Both the position numbers and the translations under genes were made by a program. From Parvivirga hydrogeniphila (GTDB lineage: Bacteria; Actinomycetota; Coriobacteriia; Anaerosomatales; Anaerosomataceae): 64,000 nucleotides of DNA. Below, one piece after another: positions 45,495-54,124 of this stretch; position 1 is the stretch's first letter, and every line of letters begins with the position of its first letter. The DNA lies in the NCBI RefSeq assembly GCF_023371205.1, contig NZ_JAMCCO010000002.1:435501-499500 (forward strand). Direction: 5' to 3'. The notes beneath the pieces are model-generated. The model saw only the letters and a list, made by a program, of their open reading frames with translations, had not been told where the DNA came from and did no database searches.

Positions 45495-46868
45495 GTGATC
45501 GCCGTGCTCCAGCTCTCGCCAGAGGAGATCGCCGAGACCCTCACGATGATCACCCAGCAGCACTTCGATATCCGCACCGTGACGCTCTCGCTGTCGCTCA
45601 CGGGTTGCGCGGCCGACTCCGTCGAGGCGGTCGCTGACCGGGTATACGACCGCGTCGCTCGAAGCGCAGAGCACCTCGTCCCGACGTGCGAGCGACTCGC
45701 GCGAGAGTTCGGGGTTCCCATCGTGAACACGCGCGTGGCCGTGACCCCGGTAGCGGAGATCGCACCCGATGGCGCGGGGGACCTCGCACCCATTGCACAC
45801 GCGCTCGAGCGGGCCGCTGCCGTAGTCGGCATCGACTTCATCGGCGGCTTCTCGGCGCTCATGCACAAGGGCATCGGCACGGCAGACCGCGCGCTCATCG
45901 CCTCGCTTCCTGAAGCGCTCTCTTCCACCGAGCGCGTGTGCGCATCGGTGAGCGTGGCCTCCACACGAGCGGGCATCAACATGGACGCCGTGCTGCTGAC
46001 GGCAGAGGCCGTCCTCGCGACGGCGCAGGCGACTGCGGCCCGCGACGGCGTCGGCTGCGCGAAGCTCGTCGCGTTCTGCAACATGGTCGAGGACAACCCC
46101 TTCATGGCAGGCGCCGTCCACGGTGCTGGCGAGCCTGACGCATGCGTGAACGTCGGCATCTCCGGCCCTGGGGTGGTGCGCGCGGTCGTGCAATCGCTTC
46201 CCGAAGACGCCGACCTCACGCAGGTGGCTGAAGCCATCAAGGCCACCGCCTTCAAAATCACGCGCGCCGGCGAGCTCGTCGCTCGCGAGGCCGCTTCGCG
46301 CCTGGGCGTCGAGATGGGCATCGTCGACCTGTCGCTCGCCCCGACGCCTGCCGAAGGCGACAGCGTCGCAGACATCATCGAAGCCATCGGCGTGAAGCGC
46401 TGCGGCGGACCCGGCACCACGACCGCGCTTGCGCTTCTGAACGACGCCGTCAAGAAAGGCGGCGCGATGGGGACCTCCAGCATCGGCGGGCTTTCGGGAG
46501 CGTTCATCCCCGTCTCCGAGGACGCCGGCATGTCCCGCGCGGCCGCCTCAGGCGCGCTCACCCTCGAGAAGCTCGAGGCGATGACGGCCGTGTGCTCCGT
46601 GGGGCTCGACATGATCGCGGTCCCCGGCGACACGCCCGTCGAGACGATCGCAGCGATCATCTCGGACGCGTGCGCCATCGGCGTCGTGAACGGCAAGACC
46701 ACGGCTGCCCGCCTCATCCCAGTGCCCGGGAAGCGCCCGGGCGACACCGCGGTCTTCGGCGGGCTCCTCGGCTCTGCGCCCGTCATGAGCGTGAGCGAGT
46801 GGGCAGGATCCACGCTCGTGCGACGCGGCGGCCGTGTACCGGCTCCGCTCTCGAGCCTCAGGAACTGA
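45495..46868 (+). CDS. UPF0210/DUF711 (PFL-family) protein
   Basis: A 457-residue protein with the UPF0210 sequence throughout (TLTMITQQHFDIRTVTLSLS; FIGGFSALMHKGIGTADRAL; NMVEDNPFMAGAVHGAGEPD; GLDMIAVPGDTPVETIAAII). The fold is distantly like glycyl-radical enzymes, but the activity is not established. GTG 45495 follows GAGGGGG; a second GTG at 45504 is possible. It pairs with the preceding ACT gene, suggesting ligand control of this protein. Confidence 0.9.
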   Translation: MIAVLQLSPEEIAETLTMITQQHFDIRTVTLSLSLTGCAADSVEAVADRVYDRVARSAEHLVPTCERLAREFGVPIVNTRVAVTPVAEIAPDGAGDLAPIAHALERAAAVVGIDFIGGFSALMHKGIGTADRALIASLPEALSSTERVCASVSVASTRAGINMDAVLLTAEAVLATAQATAARDGVGCAKLVAFCNMVEDNPFMAGAVHGAGEPDACVNVGISGPGVVRAVVQSLPEDADLTQVAEAIKATAFKITRAGELVAREAASRLGVEMGIVDLSLAPTPAEGDSVADIIEAIGVKRCGGPGTTTALALLNDAVKKGGAMGTSSIGGLSGAFIPVSEDAGMSRAAASGALTLEKLEAMTAVCSVGLDMIAVPGDTPVETIAAIISDACAIGVVNGKTTAARLIPVPGKRPGDTAVFGGLLGSAPVMSVSEWAGSTLVRRGGRVPAPLSSLRN

Positions 46869-46880
46869 GGCTGCGTCGCC

Positions 46881-46919
46881 GACGAACGGCTGCCAAGCGG
46901 CACAACTGTGCCGTTCGTC
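46881..46919 (+). terminator. Nested hairpins after UPF0210; outer arms match LytTR-like sites
   Basis: Outer 10-bp arms GACGAACGGC (46881-46890) and GCCGTTCGTC (46910-46919) compete with an inner hairpin CGGCAC (46898-46903) / GTGCCG (46908-46913). Either could end the UPF0210 transcript, although no T tract follows. The right outer arm is also the conserved upstream box of the next promoter, so these may be protein-binding sites instead. Confidence 0.4.
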
Positions 46920-46977
46920 ACGTTATTCCGACATTCGGCAGAAACCGCTGTGAGCGGGTCTCGCGCGTACCGATATA
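46911..46977 (+). promoter_or_regulatory. Promoter P1 of the surface-protein regulon
   Basis: Upstream box CCGTTCGTCACG (46911-46922) and -10-like CCGATATA (46970-46977), start to start exactly 59 bp apart, as in P2 and P3. Between them TATTCCG...CGGCAGA is shared with P2. No usual -35 is seen, which fits an activator-dependent promoter. Confidence 0.6.
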
Positions 46978-47017
46978 TGGGACAACTGCCCGGACAGGAC
47001 AGCGCCGGAAGGCTTCG

Positions 47018-49693
47018 ATGAGACCCCGTGGATCCCGCATACGCACCGCGGCCAAGCGCCGCTACAAGCGCCCGCGCTCCGGCGCGCTCGCGCTCGCGCT
47101 CGTCGTCACGCTGCTTGCTCCCGCGCTCCCCGGCCTGGCGCTCGTTCGGACGACGATCGCCATCGACGGGGCCTTCGATGACTGGGCGCGTGTGTTCGAA
47201 GACCCGGCGAACTGCGTCTACGACGCCAGCGGCGATTCCTCGAGCGCGAACACCGACCTCACCGTGCTTGCCGCGACCTACGACGGCACGTACCTGTACC
47301 ACTACATCCGCCGCGCAGCGACCGGCGGCGGCGCCGCAGCGCCTACCTACACCGTCTATCTCGATCTCGACGGCGACGGCCGCATGGAGAGCACGGACAT
47401 GGCGGTCGTCTACAAACTCACTGGAGGCAACGCCTTTTCGTCCGGCACGCTCTACCGCTACGTCCCAGCCGACGCGACCAACGGGGATCCGATGCCGGGC
47501 GACGCCGGAAAGCCCGCAGGCGCGCTCGGCACGCAGGTCCCAGCCGCCATCGCTGGCGCGGGTGCTTCGGGCGGCGTCGAGCTCGAAACCTGCATCCCAT
47601 GGAGCGCGCTCGGCGTGCCCTCTGACACACCCGTGGGGATGCAGTTCACGTCCGCCCTCGGCAGCGCAACTGACAGCGCAGGCGTCATCTTCATGCGTCG
47701 ATACGGCGTTTCGCTCGACCCAGACCGCGCTTCCGGCGCGTCGGCAGACACCACCGTGACCTACGTCCACACCCTTACCAATCTCGGGAACACGCCTGCG
47801 ACCTTCGACCTCTCGGCGTCCTCGTCGAAACGGTGGCCGGTGACCATCACGATCGCTGCGACCGGCGAGACGGTCACCAGCGTGACACTCACACCAGGTG
47901 CGTCGTTGGAGATCGCCGTGCTGTTGCACGTACCCGCGAACACGCCGGACGGCACCCGTGACACGCTCACGGTCACAGCGACGCACGGCCAGGCAGACGG
48001 CGTATCGGATACGGCAACCGACATCACCAGCATCGGACCAGTGCTCATCATCCCCGACCAGTACGGATCGATGGCTCCGGGCCAGACGATCGCCTACCGC
48101 AACACCGTTACGAACAACACCGAGGAAACGCGCACCATCGCGCTCTCGGCATCATCGGACAAGGGCTGGCCGGGCGAGATCCGCGACGCAGACGGCGCGT
48201 CTACCGTCACGTCGCTCACGCTTGCGCCGCACGAAAGCAGCACCGTCACCGTGCTGGTGACGGTGCCGTCGGGCGCAACGATCGGCACAGTCAACGTCAC
48301 GACCATCGCAGGCCAGGTCGTCGGCTCGCCCAACCTCAAGGGGAAAGGCTACGACACCACCACCGCACGCGCGGCGCTGAGCGTCAGCCCGGTTGCCGCT
48401 TCCGCTCCTGCGGGCGCGGGCAGCACGGTCGCGTACCGACACACGGTGCAGAACAGCTGGCCGACCACCCGCACGATCTCGCTTTCGGCGGCATCGTCGT
48501 GCGGCTGGACGGTCCAGATCCTCGCGTCTGACGGCCTCACCCCGATCTCGACGCTCACGCTCGGGCCGAACGGCGAAGCGGCCGACGTCATCGTGAGGGT
48601 CCGCGTCCCGGCAGGCACGCCTGCGGGCACCATCGACGACACCACGCTCACCTGCACCGCGGGCCCGCACACGGCGACTGCCGCCGATCGCACTACGGTG
48701 AGCTCCCTCGCGACCTACGGCGTGGGCGGCTTCGGCGCTCCGCAGAACACCTTCCAGCTCGGCGATACAGTGTATGCGCGCGGCATGGGGCTGGCTGCCG
48801 GCACGCAGGTGCGGTTCCGTTGGTCGGATCCCTCGGGCACCGTCGTCCGCACCTCGAACCTCATCAACGCGGACTCCACTGGCATCGCACAGGACGCGTG
48901 CGTCATCCCTGCAACGGAGCCGATCGGCACCTGGACGGTCACGCTCCTCAGCAGCACCGGCACGGTCATCGCCAGCGTGCCGTTCTACGTCGGGTACCGG
49001 GCGAACATCAGCGCCATGACCGTCTCGGGCGGAGATGCCGTGGAATCCACGCTCACGATCGCCACCACATTCGAGAACGAGGGCGCCGTGCCGCTCGCGG
49101 ACACTGCGGCCCAATGGGTGATCTGGCGCGACGAGGACTCCGACGGAACCTTCGGTCCGGGCGACGGCTACCTCGCGCCTGACGGCTCGTGGGCGGTGTA
49201 CGGATCGGGAGACGGGTACACCCACGAGACAGCGGGGATCGCCGTCGGCACAGGCGCTGCCACGCTCGTTTCGTGGACGGCTCCCACCATGAACCTTCCG
49301 TCTGCAGGCGAGTACCGCCTCAGCGCCACGTGGACGGCCTCGACGGGCATGACGATCGCCACCGCTGCCACGACGTTCACCGCCGTTCCCGGCGCCCCCT
49401 GGATCGAACTCACGCTCTCGGAGAACGCGATCGACTTCGGCACCGTCGTGCCGGGCGTCGTCTACGAGCATCCGAACCTCGGCGTGCTCGTGCGCGCGAA
49501 CGTCACCTTCGACCTCGTTCGCACGCTCAGCGGCCCCGCGTCTGCCCTGGGCCTCTCGACGCAGCTCGGTTCGCTGTTCAGCCAGGCGAGCGGCGAGCGG
49601 ACGTACACCGACGCTGTCAGGATCGACGTTCCGTGGGACACCGACCCTGGAAGCTACAGCGCCGAGGTCGTCTACACGGTGATCGCACGATGA
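47018..49693 (+). CDS. Large secreted repeat protein with NEW3/DUF11-like beta domains
   Basis: An 891-residue protein from ATG 47018 (GGAAGG five bases before). After a signal peptide (about 20-42), an IDGAFDDWARV ... VYLDLDGDGRMESTDM domain resembles DOMON/CBM9-like ligand-binding folds. Three beta repeats of about 100 residues follow (TYVHTLTNLGNTPATFDLSAS; AYRNTVTNNTEETRTIALSA; AYRHTVQNSWPTTRTISLSA), like NEW3/DUF11 surface repeats, then a CARDB-like part and a last domain (AIDFGTVVPG ... YSAEVVYTVI) similar in plan to the small protein encoded next. It is a candidate cell-surface or fibre protein under promoter P1. No LPxTG or membrane anchor is seen. Confidence 0.75.
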   Translation: MRPRGSRIRTAAKRRYKRPRSGALALALVVTLLAPALPGLALVRTTIAIDGAFDDWARVFEDPANCVYDASGDSSSANTDLTVLAATYDGTYLYHYIRRAATGGGAAAPTYTVYLDLDGDGRMESTDMAVVYKLTGGNAFSSGTLYRYVPADATNGDPMPGDAGKPAGALGTQVPAAIAGAGASGGVELETCIPWSALGVPSDTPVGMQFTSALGSATDSAGVIFMRRYGVSLDPDRASGASADTTVTYVHTLTNLGNTPATFDLSASSSKRWPVTITIAATGETVTSVTLTPGASLEIAVLLHVPANTPDGTRDTLTVTATHGQADGVSDTATDITSIGPVLIIPDQYGSMAPGQTIAYRNTVTNNTEETRTIALSASSDKGWPGEIRDADGASTVTSLTLAPHESSTVTVLVTVPSGATIGTVNVTTIAGQVVGSPNLKGKGYDTTTARAALSVSPVAASAPAGAGSTVAYRHTVQNSWPTTRTISLSAASSCGWTVQILASDGLTPISTLTLGPNGEAADVIVRVRVPAGTPAGTIDDTTLTCTAGPHTATAADRTTVSSLATYGVGGFGAPQNTFQLGDTVYARGMGLAAGTQVRFRWSDPSGTVVRTSNLINADSTGIAQDACVIPATEPIGTWTVTLLSSTGTVIASVPFYVGYRANISAMTVSGGDAVESTLTIATTFENEGAVPLADTAAQWVIWRDEDSDGTFGPGDGYLAPDGSWAVYGSGDGYTHETAGIAVGTGAATLVSWTAPTMNLPSAGEYRLSATWTASTGMTIATAATTFTAVPGAPWIELTLSENAIDFGTVVPGVVYEHPNLGVLVRANVTFDLVRTLSGPASALGLSTQLGSLFSQASGERTYTDAVRIDVPWDTDPGSYSAEVVYTVIAR

Positions 49694-49754
49694 AGCGCAG
49701 ACCGACACGCCTGTTGCACTTGCCGCGAGATGCTCCGCTCATCTCCGCTGTGTG

Positions 49755-49821
49755 CCGCTCGTCACGCTATTCCGCCGCACGGCAGACGAGCGTCAAGCGG
49801 GGTGGTGCGTAGGCCGATACA
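49755..49821 (+). promoter_or_regulatory. Promoter P2 of the surface-protein regulon
   Basis: Box CCGCTCGTCACG (49755-49766) and CCGATACA (49814-49821), again 59 bp apart. An inverted repeat GGTGCGT/ACGCACC encloses the -10 region (49804-49827), and CGCTCGTC/GACGAGCG (49756-49792) flanks the middle. The leader to the next start codon is about 70 bases. Confidence 0.6.
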
Positions 49822-49898
49822 CGCACCAGAAGGCCACAGGGCCGAAAGACTCGGAAGAAAGCCCAGGAAGGGCATAGGAAAAAAGAAAGGGACCTACC

Positions 49899-50309
49899 AT
49901 GAAGAGGACGATTCTGATCGCAGTCGCAGTCGCGGCGCTCGTGTTCGGCGTCGTGGCCTACGCGAACGCCGCCACCAGCGGCACGGTCACCGTGAGCGCC
50001 ACTGTGCAGCCGCAGATGGAGATCACCGTGCCGGCCACCGTCGATCTCGGCGCCGTGGATCCGTACACGCCCGCTTCGGGCACCGTGACGGTAACCGGCA
50101 AGTCCAACAAGACAGCGACTCTCTCGGCCTCGGTCGATCCGGGCACCTTCACCACGCTGAGCAGCACCGCTGCAGCTGCGACGCCGATCGCGTGGGGCAA
50201 GGGCGGCAACCTCTCCTACGACGATACGGTCACCGGAACGGTCGACTGGAGCATCGATGCTGGCACGGTCGTGAGCGGCCAGGTCACCTACACGATCGCG
50301 CAGCCGTAG
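49899..50309 (+). CDS. Small secreted beta-sandwich (WxL/pilin-like) protein
   Basis: A 136-residue protein from ATG after AAAGGGA. A signal peptide (about 1-24, ending ANA) precedes a Thr/Val-rich beta domain (SGTVTVSATVQPQMEITVPA ... ATVDLGAVDPYTP ... SGQVTYTIAQP), the pattern of WxL or fimbrial subunit folds, though no WxL motif is present. High Thr/Ala content and no Cys. Its own promoter (P2) and terminator make it a single-gene unit that could be made in large amounts. Function unknown. Confidence 0.7.
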   Translation: MKRTILIAVAVAALVFGVVAYANAATSGTVTVSATVQPQMEITVPATVDLGAVDPYTPASGTVTVTGKSNKTATLSASVDPGTFTTLSSTAAAATPIAWGKGGNLSYDDTVTGTVDWSIDAGTVVSGQVTYTIAQP

Positions 50310-50331
50310 CACCCGCACAGACGTACCGACG

Positions 50332-50364
50332 AGAAGCCCCTGCTGACGCGGGGGCTTCTTCTTT
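50332..50364 (+). terminator. Rho-independent terminator
   Basis: AGAAGCCCC (50332-50340) pairs perfectly with GGGGCTTCT (50351-50359) across a 10-base loop and is followed by TCTTT. It ends the transcript of the 136-residue secreted protein. Confidence 0.85.
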
Positions 50365-50407
50365 GCGCCCAGATCTATCTCGCCACATCCCGAAGCACTC
50401 CGAAAGG

Positions 50408-50476
50408 TACCGTTCATCAGATAAACGGTATGCGTAGCCGTTTATCGCTCAAATCCTACCGTTTAGTGCCGATATA
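50408..50476 (+). promoter_or_regulatory. Promoter P3 with four LytTR-consensus sites
   Basis: Box CCGTTCATCAGA (50410-50421) and CCGATATA (50469-50476), 59 bp apart. Four matches to the LytTR-type site ACCGTTNAT/G occur: 50409-50417, 50421-50429 (reverse), 50437-50445 (one mismatch) and 50458-50466. The last two are in direct orientation 21 bp apart, the spacing known for LytTR dimers. The regulator gene lies 1.1 kb away. Confidence 0.7.
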
Positions 50477-50504
50477 GAAGGCAGGGCGGAAGGAGGCGAG
50501 GACG

Positions 50505-50801
50505 ATGAAGCGGGCCACGAAGATCGCAGCAGCGGTCACAGCTGGGATCCTTGCGGCGCTCCTCGTCGCCTCCACCGCCACGGGAACAAGCGGCACCGCG
50601 ACCATCACCGCTCGCGTCCGGGCGTTCGCAGCCGTCACCCAGACCGATGCGCAGCACGTGCTCGTCAAGGCGAACACACCGTGGACGCTCGAGGTCGTCA
50701 CCGCGACCGGTCACAGGATGCGCATCGAGGGCGCCAAGACCACCGGGACCCCGGTCGAACTGCCCGACGATGCGGTCGCCTACTCTGTGGCGTGGGACTG
50801 A
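50505..50801 (+). CDS. Small secreted protein
   Basis: A 98-residue protein starting MKRATKIAAAVTAGILAALL (signal peptide about 1-27) after GGAAGGAGG. The mature part (TATITARVRAFAAVTQ ... WTLEVVTATGHRMRIEG) is short and beta-rich and shares the GTxTITARV opening with the 136-residue neighbour. Expressed from P3 with a short leader. It overlaps the convergent DUF916-like gene by 22 bp. Function unknown; probably a partner or subunit in the same surface structure. Confidence 0.65.
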   Translation: MKRATKIAAAVTAGILAALLVASTATGTSGTATITARVRAFAAVTQTDAQHVLVKANTPWTLEVVTATGHRMRIEGAKTTGTPVELPDDAVAYSVAWD

Positions 50802-51844
50802 TCGGGGTCGTCGAGCTCCACGAGCTCCCTCTGCGCACGACGCGCCTGCTCACGACGTGCTTCGCGCCGCTCTCGCTCGATCTTGCGCATCGCGGCCTTC
50901 ACGCTCGCACGCCACGACGCCCATATCGCAAAGCCGCCTGCGACCACGACCACGGCGATCGCCAGCCACAAGGGCACCACCCATACAGTGCGCTGCTCGG
51001 TGAGGCGCTCCGGGATGTCCGTCTGCGCGCCCTCCCGCGGGTACTCGACGTCCAGGCGCACGGTGTACTTCCCGAGCATCGTCCCGCCTGGCCGCAGGAC
51101 GCCGGCGTTCTCCGATATGGCTCCGGCGTACACCGTCGTCTCCGTCGCCTGCTGGCTCACCAGCTCGCGGCCTGATGGCGCCTGGAGGGTGACCGTTGCC
51201 CGCACGATCTTGTCGATGTTCCCCTCGTTGCGCACGGCATACGAGTACGGCACGCGGTCGCCGATGATGAACGAGCGCACGACGAACGGCTTGATGAGCA
51301 GCCGCTCCACGATCTCGCCCTTCACACGGATGTGGATGCGCGACGCCAGCCGTCCCGCCACCACCGCGTGCGCCTTGTCCGCGCTCACGTTCTTCGGCGG
51401 CGCCATCTCGAAGAACAGCAGGATCTGGTGGTCCCCGGGTGGGACGCCTTCCGGCACCTCGAAGGTGAACTCCACCTGCTTGCGCTCGTTCGGAGCCAGC
51501 TCGATGTACGGGACATTGCCGCGCGATTTCATCTCGCTCGACATCTTCACCTGCAGCCACGAGGCAGGGTTGTCGATACCGCCCATCTCGCCCGGTTTCG
51601 GTATCTCGAAGGAGATGCGCCCTTCCTCGTCAACGACTTGGTTTCCCGCGTAGATGAAGACCTCGATCGGCTCCTTGCTCGGGTTCATGACGATGACCGA
51701 GCCCTCGCCCTTCTGCCCGGCCGCGACCTGGAACTCGAACGAGCCTGTCGAGAGCGCCAGCGTGCGTTCCGCGGACGCTGCAGCGGGCGCAAGCAAGACG
51801 AGCGCCGCTACCAGCAACGCAAGCCCGCGCCCCATCGCTCTCAC
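50780..51844 (-). CDS. DUF916-like (WxL-interacting type) membrane protein
   Basis: A 354-residue protein; GTG 51844 overlaps the regulator stop (GTGA), ATG 51835 is the alternative. Signal peptide (about 1-25), two beta-sandwich domains (FEFQVAAGQKGEGSVIVMNPSKEPIEVFIYA; PGDHQILLFFEM; VPYSYAVRNEGNIDKIVRATV), one C-terminal membrane helix (about 292-312) and a highly charged cytoplasmic tail. This is the plan of DUF916/DUF3324 proteins that bind peptidoglycan and WxL proteins at Firmicute surfaces. Its place beside the small WxL-like genes supports that role. It is co-expressed with the LytTR regulator. Confidence 0.72.
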   Translation of the reverse strand: MRAMGRGLALLVAALVLLAPAAASAERTLALSTGSFEFQVAAGQKGEGSVIVMNPSKEPIEVFIYAGNQVVDEEGRISFEIPKPGEMGGIDNPASWLQVKMSSEMKSRGNVPYIELAPNERKQVEFTFEVPEGVPPGDHQILLFFEMAPPKNVSADKAHAVVAGRLASRIHIRVKGEIVERLLIKPFVVRSFIIGDRVPYSYAVRNEGNIDKIVRATVTLQAPSGRELVSQQATETTVYAGAISENAGVLRPGGTMLGKYTVRLDVEYPREGAQTDIPERLTEQRTVWVVPLWLAIAVVVVAGGFAIWASWRASVKAAMRKIERERREARREQARRAQRELVELDDPDQSHATE

Positions 51845-52584
51845 AGCCCCACCGCTTCCTTGAACTGCTTGAGGTGGCGCCGCGCGACGGGGATCTGGGT
51901 CTCGTCGCGGTCCATCACCACCACGACGAACGCGCCGTCGACGCGCAGGATCTCCTTGATCTTCTCGAGATTCACCATGAAGCTGCGGTGGACGCGCTCG
52001 AACCGCTCTTTTGCCAGCCGCTCTTCGAGCTCTGTGAGCGTCAGGTCGACGAGGTACTGGTTCTCGTAGGTGTGCACGTACGTCGACTTGTTCTTCGCTG
52101 AGATGTACACGATGTCGTCGATGCCGAGAAGCACCGTCCGCCCGCCCTTGCGCACAGCGAGCTTCCGGAACTCGCTTTCGCCGTCACGCACGCGCACGGC
52201 AGCACGCGGCCGCGTCTTCGCGAGGCTCTGCACGCGCGCGGAGAGCTCCATCAGGTTGAACGGCTTCGTCACGTACTGCTGGACGCCTTGCTTGAACGCC
52301 AGGATCTTCGCGAGGTCCTGCGTCTTGGCCGTGAGCATGATGACCGGGACGTCGGCGGTCTCCGGATTGTTCCTGATCTCCATGAGAGCCATCCAGCCGT
52401 CCACCCTGGGCATCATGATGTCGAGCAGGATGACGTCCACCGCCTCGCGTGCGAGCACGTCCAGCGCTTCTCCACCGTCCCCCGCAGACAGCACCTTCAT
52501 GCCGTCCGCCTCGAGGCCCATACGGATCATGTCGACGATGGCCGGGTCGTCATCGACCACGAGCACGGTGATGGGCTCGTCCAT
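51841..52584 (-). CDS. LytTR-family response regulator (orphan)
   Basis: A 247-residue regulator. The receiver domain (about 5-120) has the acidic pocket Asp11-13, phosphoacceptor Asp55 (ILLDIMMP) and Lys of VTKPF. The C-terminal LytTR domain (about 145-245: IDDIVYISAKNKSTYVHTY; RVHRSFMVNLEKIKEI; DETQIPVARRHLKQFKE) binds direct repeats and usually controls surface or signalling genes. No histidine kinase is nearby. The downstream gene is translationally coupled. LytTR-type sites in P3 and the shared boxes in P1 and P2 make it the likely regulator of the adjacent secreted proteins. Confidence 0.92.
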   Translation of the reverse strand: MDEPITVLVVDDDPAIVDMIRMGLEADGMKVLSAGDGGEALDVLAREAVDVILLDIMMPRVDGWMALMEIRNNPETADVPVIMLTAKTQDLAKILAFKQGVQQYVTKPFNLMELSARVQSLAKTRPRAAVRVRDGESEFRKLAVRKGGRTVLLGIDDIVYISAKNKSTYVHTYENQYLVDLTLTELEERLAKERFERVHRSFMVNLEKIKEILRVDGAFVVVVMDRDETQIPVARRHLKQFKEAVGL

Positions 52585-52696
52585 CCGCGATCCTTCCGAC
52601 GACCGGATTCCGCCCGTTCAGGCCGCTCATCCCCCAGAAGACACCGACGAGCGCGCCCGCCGTGCGGCGAGTATACCGCACGTCGCACGATGGCCG

Positions 52697-54124
52697 CTAG
52701 CCGCGCTCCCGCAGGTACCGGTCGATGGCGCGCGCCGCCCGCTTGCCTGCTCCCATCGCGAGGATGACGGTCGCCGACCCCGTCACGATGTCGCCGCCCG
52801 CGAACACGCCAGGGAGGCTCGTCGCGCCTTCGTCGTCGGTGAGGACGTAGCCGCGCGATGAGACCTCGAGCCCAGGCGTCGCCTTGGTGAGCAGCGGGTT
52901 CGCGCGCGTGCCCACCGCCACGATGACGGTGTCGCACTCGATCGTGTGCTCCGAGCCGACGACGCACACCGGCGAGCGACGGCCGCTCGCATCAGGCTCT
53001 CCGAGCTGCATGTCGGTCACCACCATGCCCGTGACCCAGCCGTCCTTGCCGACGATCTCCTGCGGCGAGCACAGCATCTTGAACTCGATACCTTCCTCGC
53101 GTGCGTGATGCACCTCTTCGCGGCGCGCCGGCATCTCCTCTTCAGAGCGGCGATAGACCAAGAACACCTGCTCGGCGCCCAGCCGCTTGGCCGTGCGCGC
53201 GGCGTCCATCGCGACATTGCCGCCGCCTACCACTGCGACCTTCCTGCCGCGCCTCACCGGCGTGTCGGCCTTCGGGAACTCGTAGGCGCGCATGAGGTTC
53301 ACGCGCGTAAGGAACTCGTTGGCCGAGTACACCCCGTTCAAGTTCTCGCCCGGAACGCCGAGGAACACCGGCAGGCCGGCCCCGACGCCGATGAAGACGG
53401 CGTCGAAGCCCTGCTCGCCCATGAGCTCGTCGAGCGTGTAGGTGGCGCCGATGACCGCGTCGGTGACGAGCTCGACACCCATCATCGCGAGCGCCTCGAT
53501 CTCCGCGGCCACGATCGTCTTCGGGAGCCGGAACTCTGGGATGCCGTACGTGAGCACGCCTCCTGGCGCGTGCAGCGACTCGAACACCGTCACGGCGTGT
53601 CCGAAGCGCCGAAGCTCGCCCGCGCACGCGAGGCCGGCGGGACCCGAGCCGATGACCGCCACCTTGTACCCGCTGTCCGGCCCGACCTCCGGCTGGCACC
53701 GGTGCTCGAGGTCGCAGGCGAGATCGAAGTCGCCCAAGAAGCGCTCGAGCCGCCCGATCGCCACCGGCTCGCCCTTGCGCGCGAGCACGCACGCCGCCTC
53801 GCACTGCTCCTCTTGCGGACAGACGCGACCGCACACCGCGGGAAGCGCGTTGCGCTCCTTGATGACCGCTACGCCGCCCGCATAGTCACGCTCGAGGATC
53901 CGCGCGATGAACGACTTGATGTCGATGTTGACCGGACACCCGGCGATGCATGTCGGATTGGCGCACTGCAAGCAGCGGTCCGCCTCAGCGAGCGCCTGCT
54001 CTTCGCTATATCCGAGCGCAACTTCCTCGAAATCGCGCGCGCGCTCGATGGGGTCGCGCTCCGGCATCGGCGTGCGCGGTGCGCGTGACGGGCGCCTGCG
54101 ACCGCTCGCATCTACAGGTGGCAT
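52697..54124 (-). CDS. nfnB: NfnB/GltD-like flavin and iron-sulfur oxidoreductase subunit
   Basis: A 475-residue protein from ATG 54124. N-terminal cysteine clusters CLQCANPTCIAGC and CGRVCPQEEQCEAAC hold two [4Fe-4S] centres; then FAD (GSGPAGLACAGEL), NADPH (GGGNVAMDAARTAKRLG) and the terminal FAGGDIVTGSATVILAMGAGKRA. This is the layout of GltD/NfnB/SudA. Paired with NfnA it forms ferredoxin-NADP+ oxidoreductase, which in studied anaerobes bifurcates electrons between NADH, ferredoxin and NADPH. The gene overlaps nfnA by 13 bp. No glutamate synthase large subunit is present, favouring Nfn over glutamate synthase. Confidence 0.88.
   Translation of the reverse strand: MPPVDASGRRRPSRAPRTPMPERDPIERARDFEEVALGYSEEQALAEADRCLQCANPTCIAGCPVNIDIKSFIARILERDYAGGVAVIKERNALPAVCGRVCPQEEQCEAACVLARKGEPVAIGRLERFLGDFDLACDLEHRCQPEVGPDSGYKVAVIGSGPAGLACAGELRRFGHAVTVFESLHAPGGVLTYGIPEFRLPKTIVAAEIEALAMMGVELVTDAVIGATYTLDELMGEQGFDAVFIGVGAGLPVFLGVPGENLNGVYSANEFLTRVNLMRAYEFPKADTPVRRGRKVAVVGGGNVAMDAARTAKRLGAEQVFLVYRRSEEEMPARREEVHHAREEGIEFKMLCSPQEIVGKDGWVTGMVVTDMQLGEPDASGRRSPVCVVGSEHTIECDTVIVAVGTRANPLLTKATPGLEVSSRGYVLTDDEGATSLPGVFAGGDIVTGSATVILAMGAGKRAARAIDRYLRERG

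Noticed and set aside
45116-47986. Long - strand open frame running upstream of DUF951 and across the ACT and UPF0210 genes
   Set aside because: Only its last 270 bases (44846-45115) are a gene (DUF951), with its own GTG and AGGAGG site. The rest mirrors well-recognised + strand genes.
49692-49812. Possible 40-residue peptide overlapping the end of the 891-residue protein gene
   Set aside because: No ribosome site, basic low-complexity content, and it covers the conserved P2 promoter elements, which explain the sequence better.
49801-49898. Possible riboswitch in the leader of the 136-residue protein
   Set aside because: I compared it with cyclic-di-GMP class I features; the conserved core and tetraloop-receptor patterns are not present. 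Short inverted repeats are explained by the promoter.
52610-52631. CCGTTCA and CCGCTCAT close together upstream of the LytTR gene
   Set aside because: They resemble the regulon box but lack the 59-bp partner CCGATA and face away from the regulator gene; autoregulation cannot be supported.
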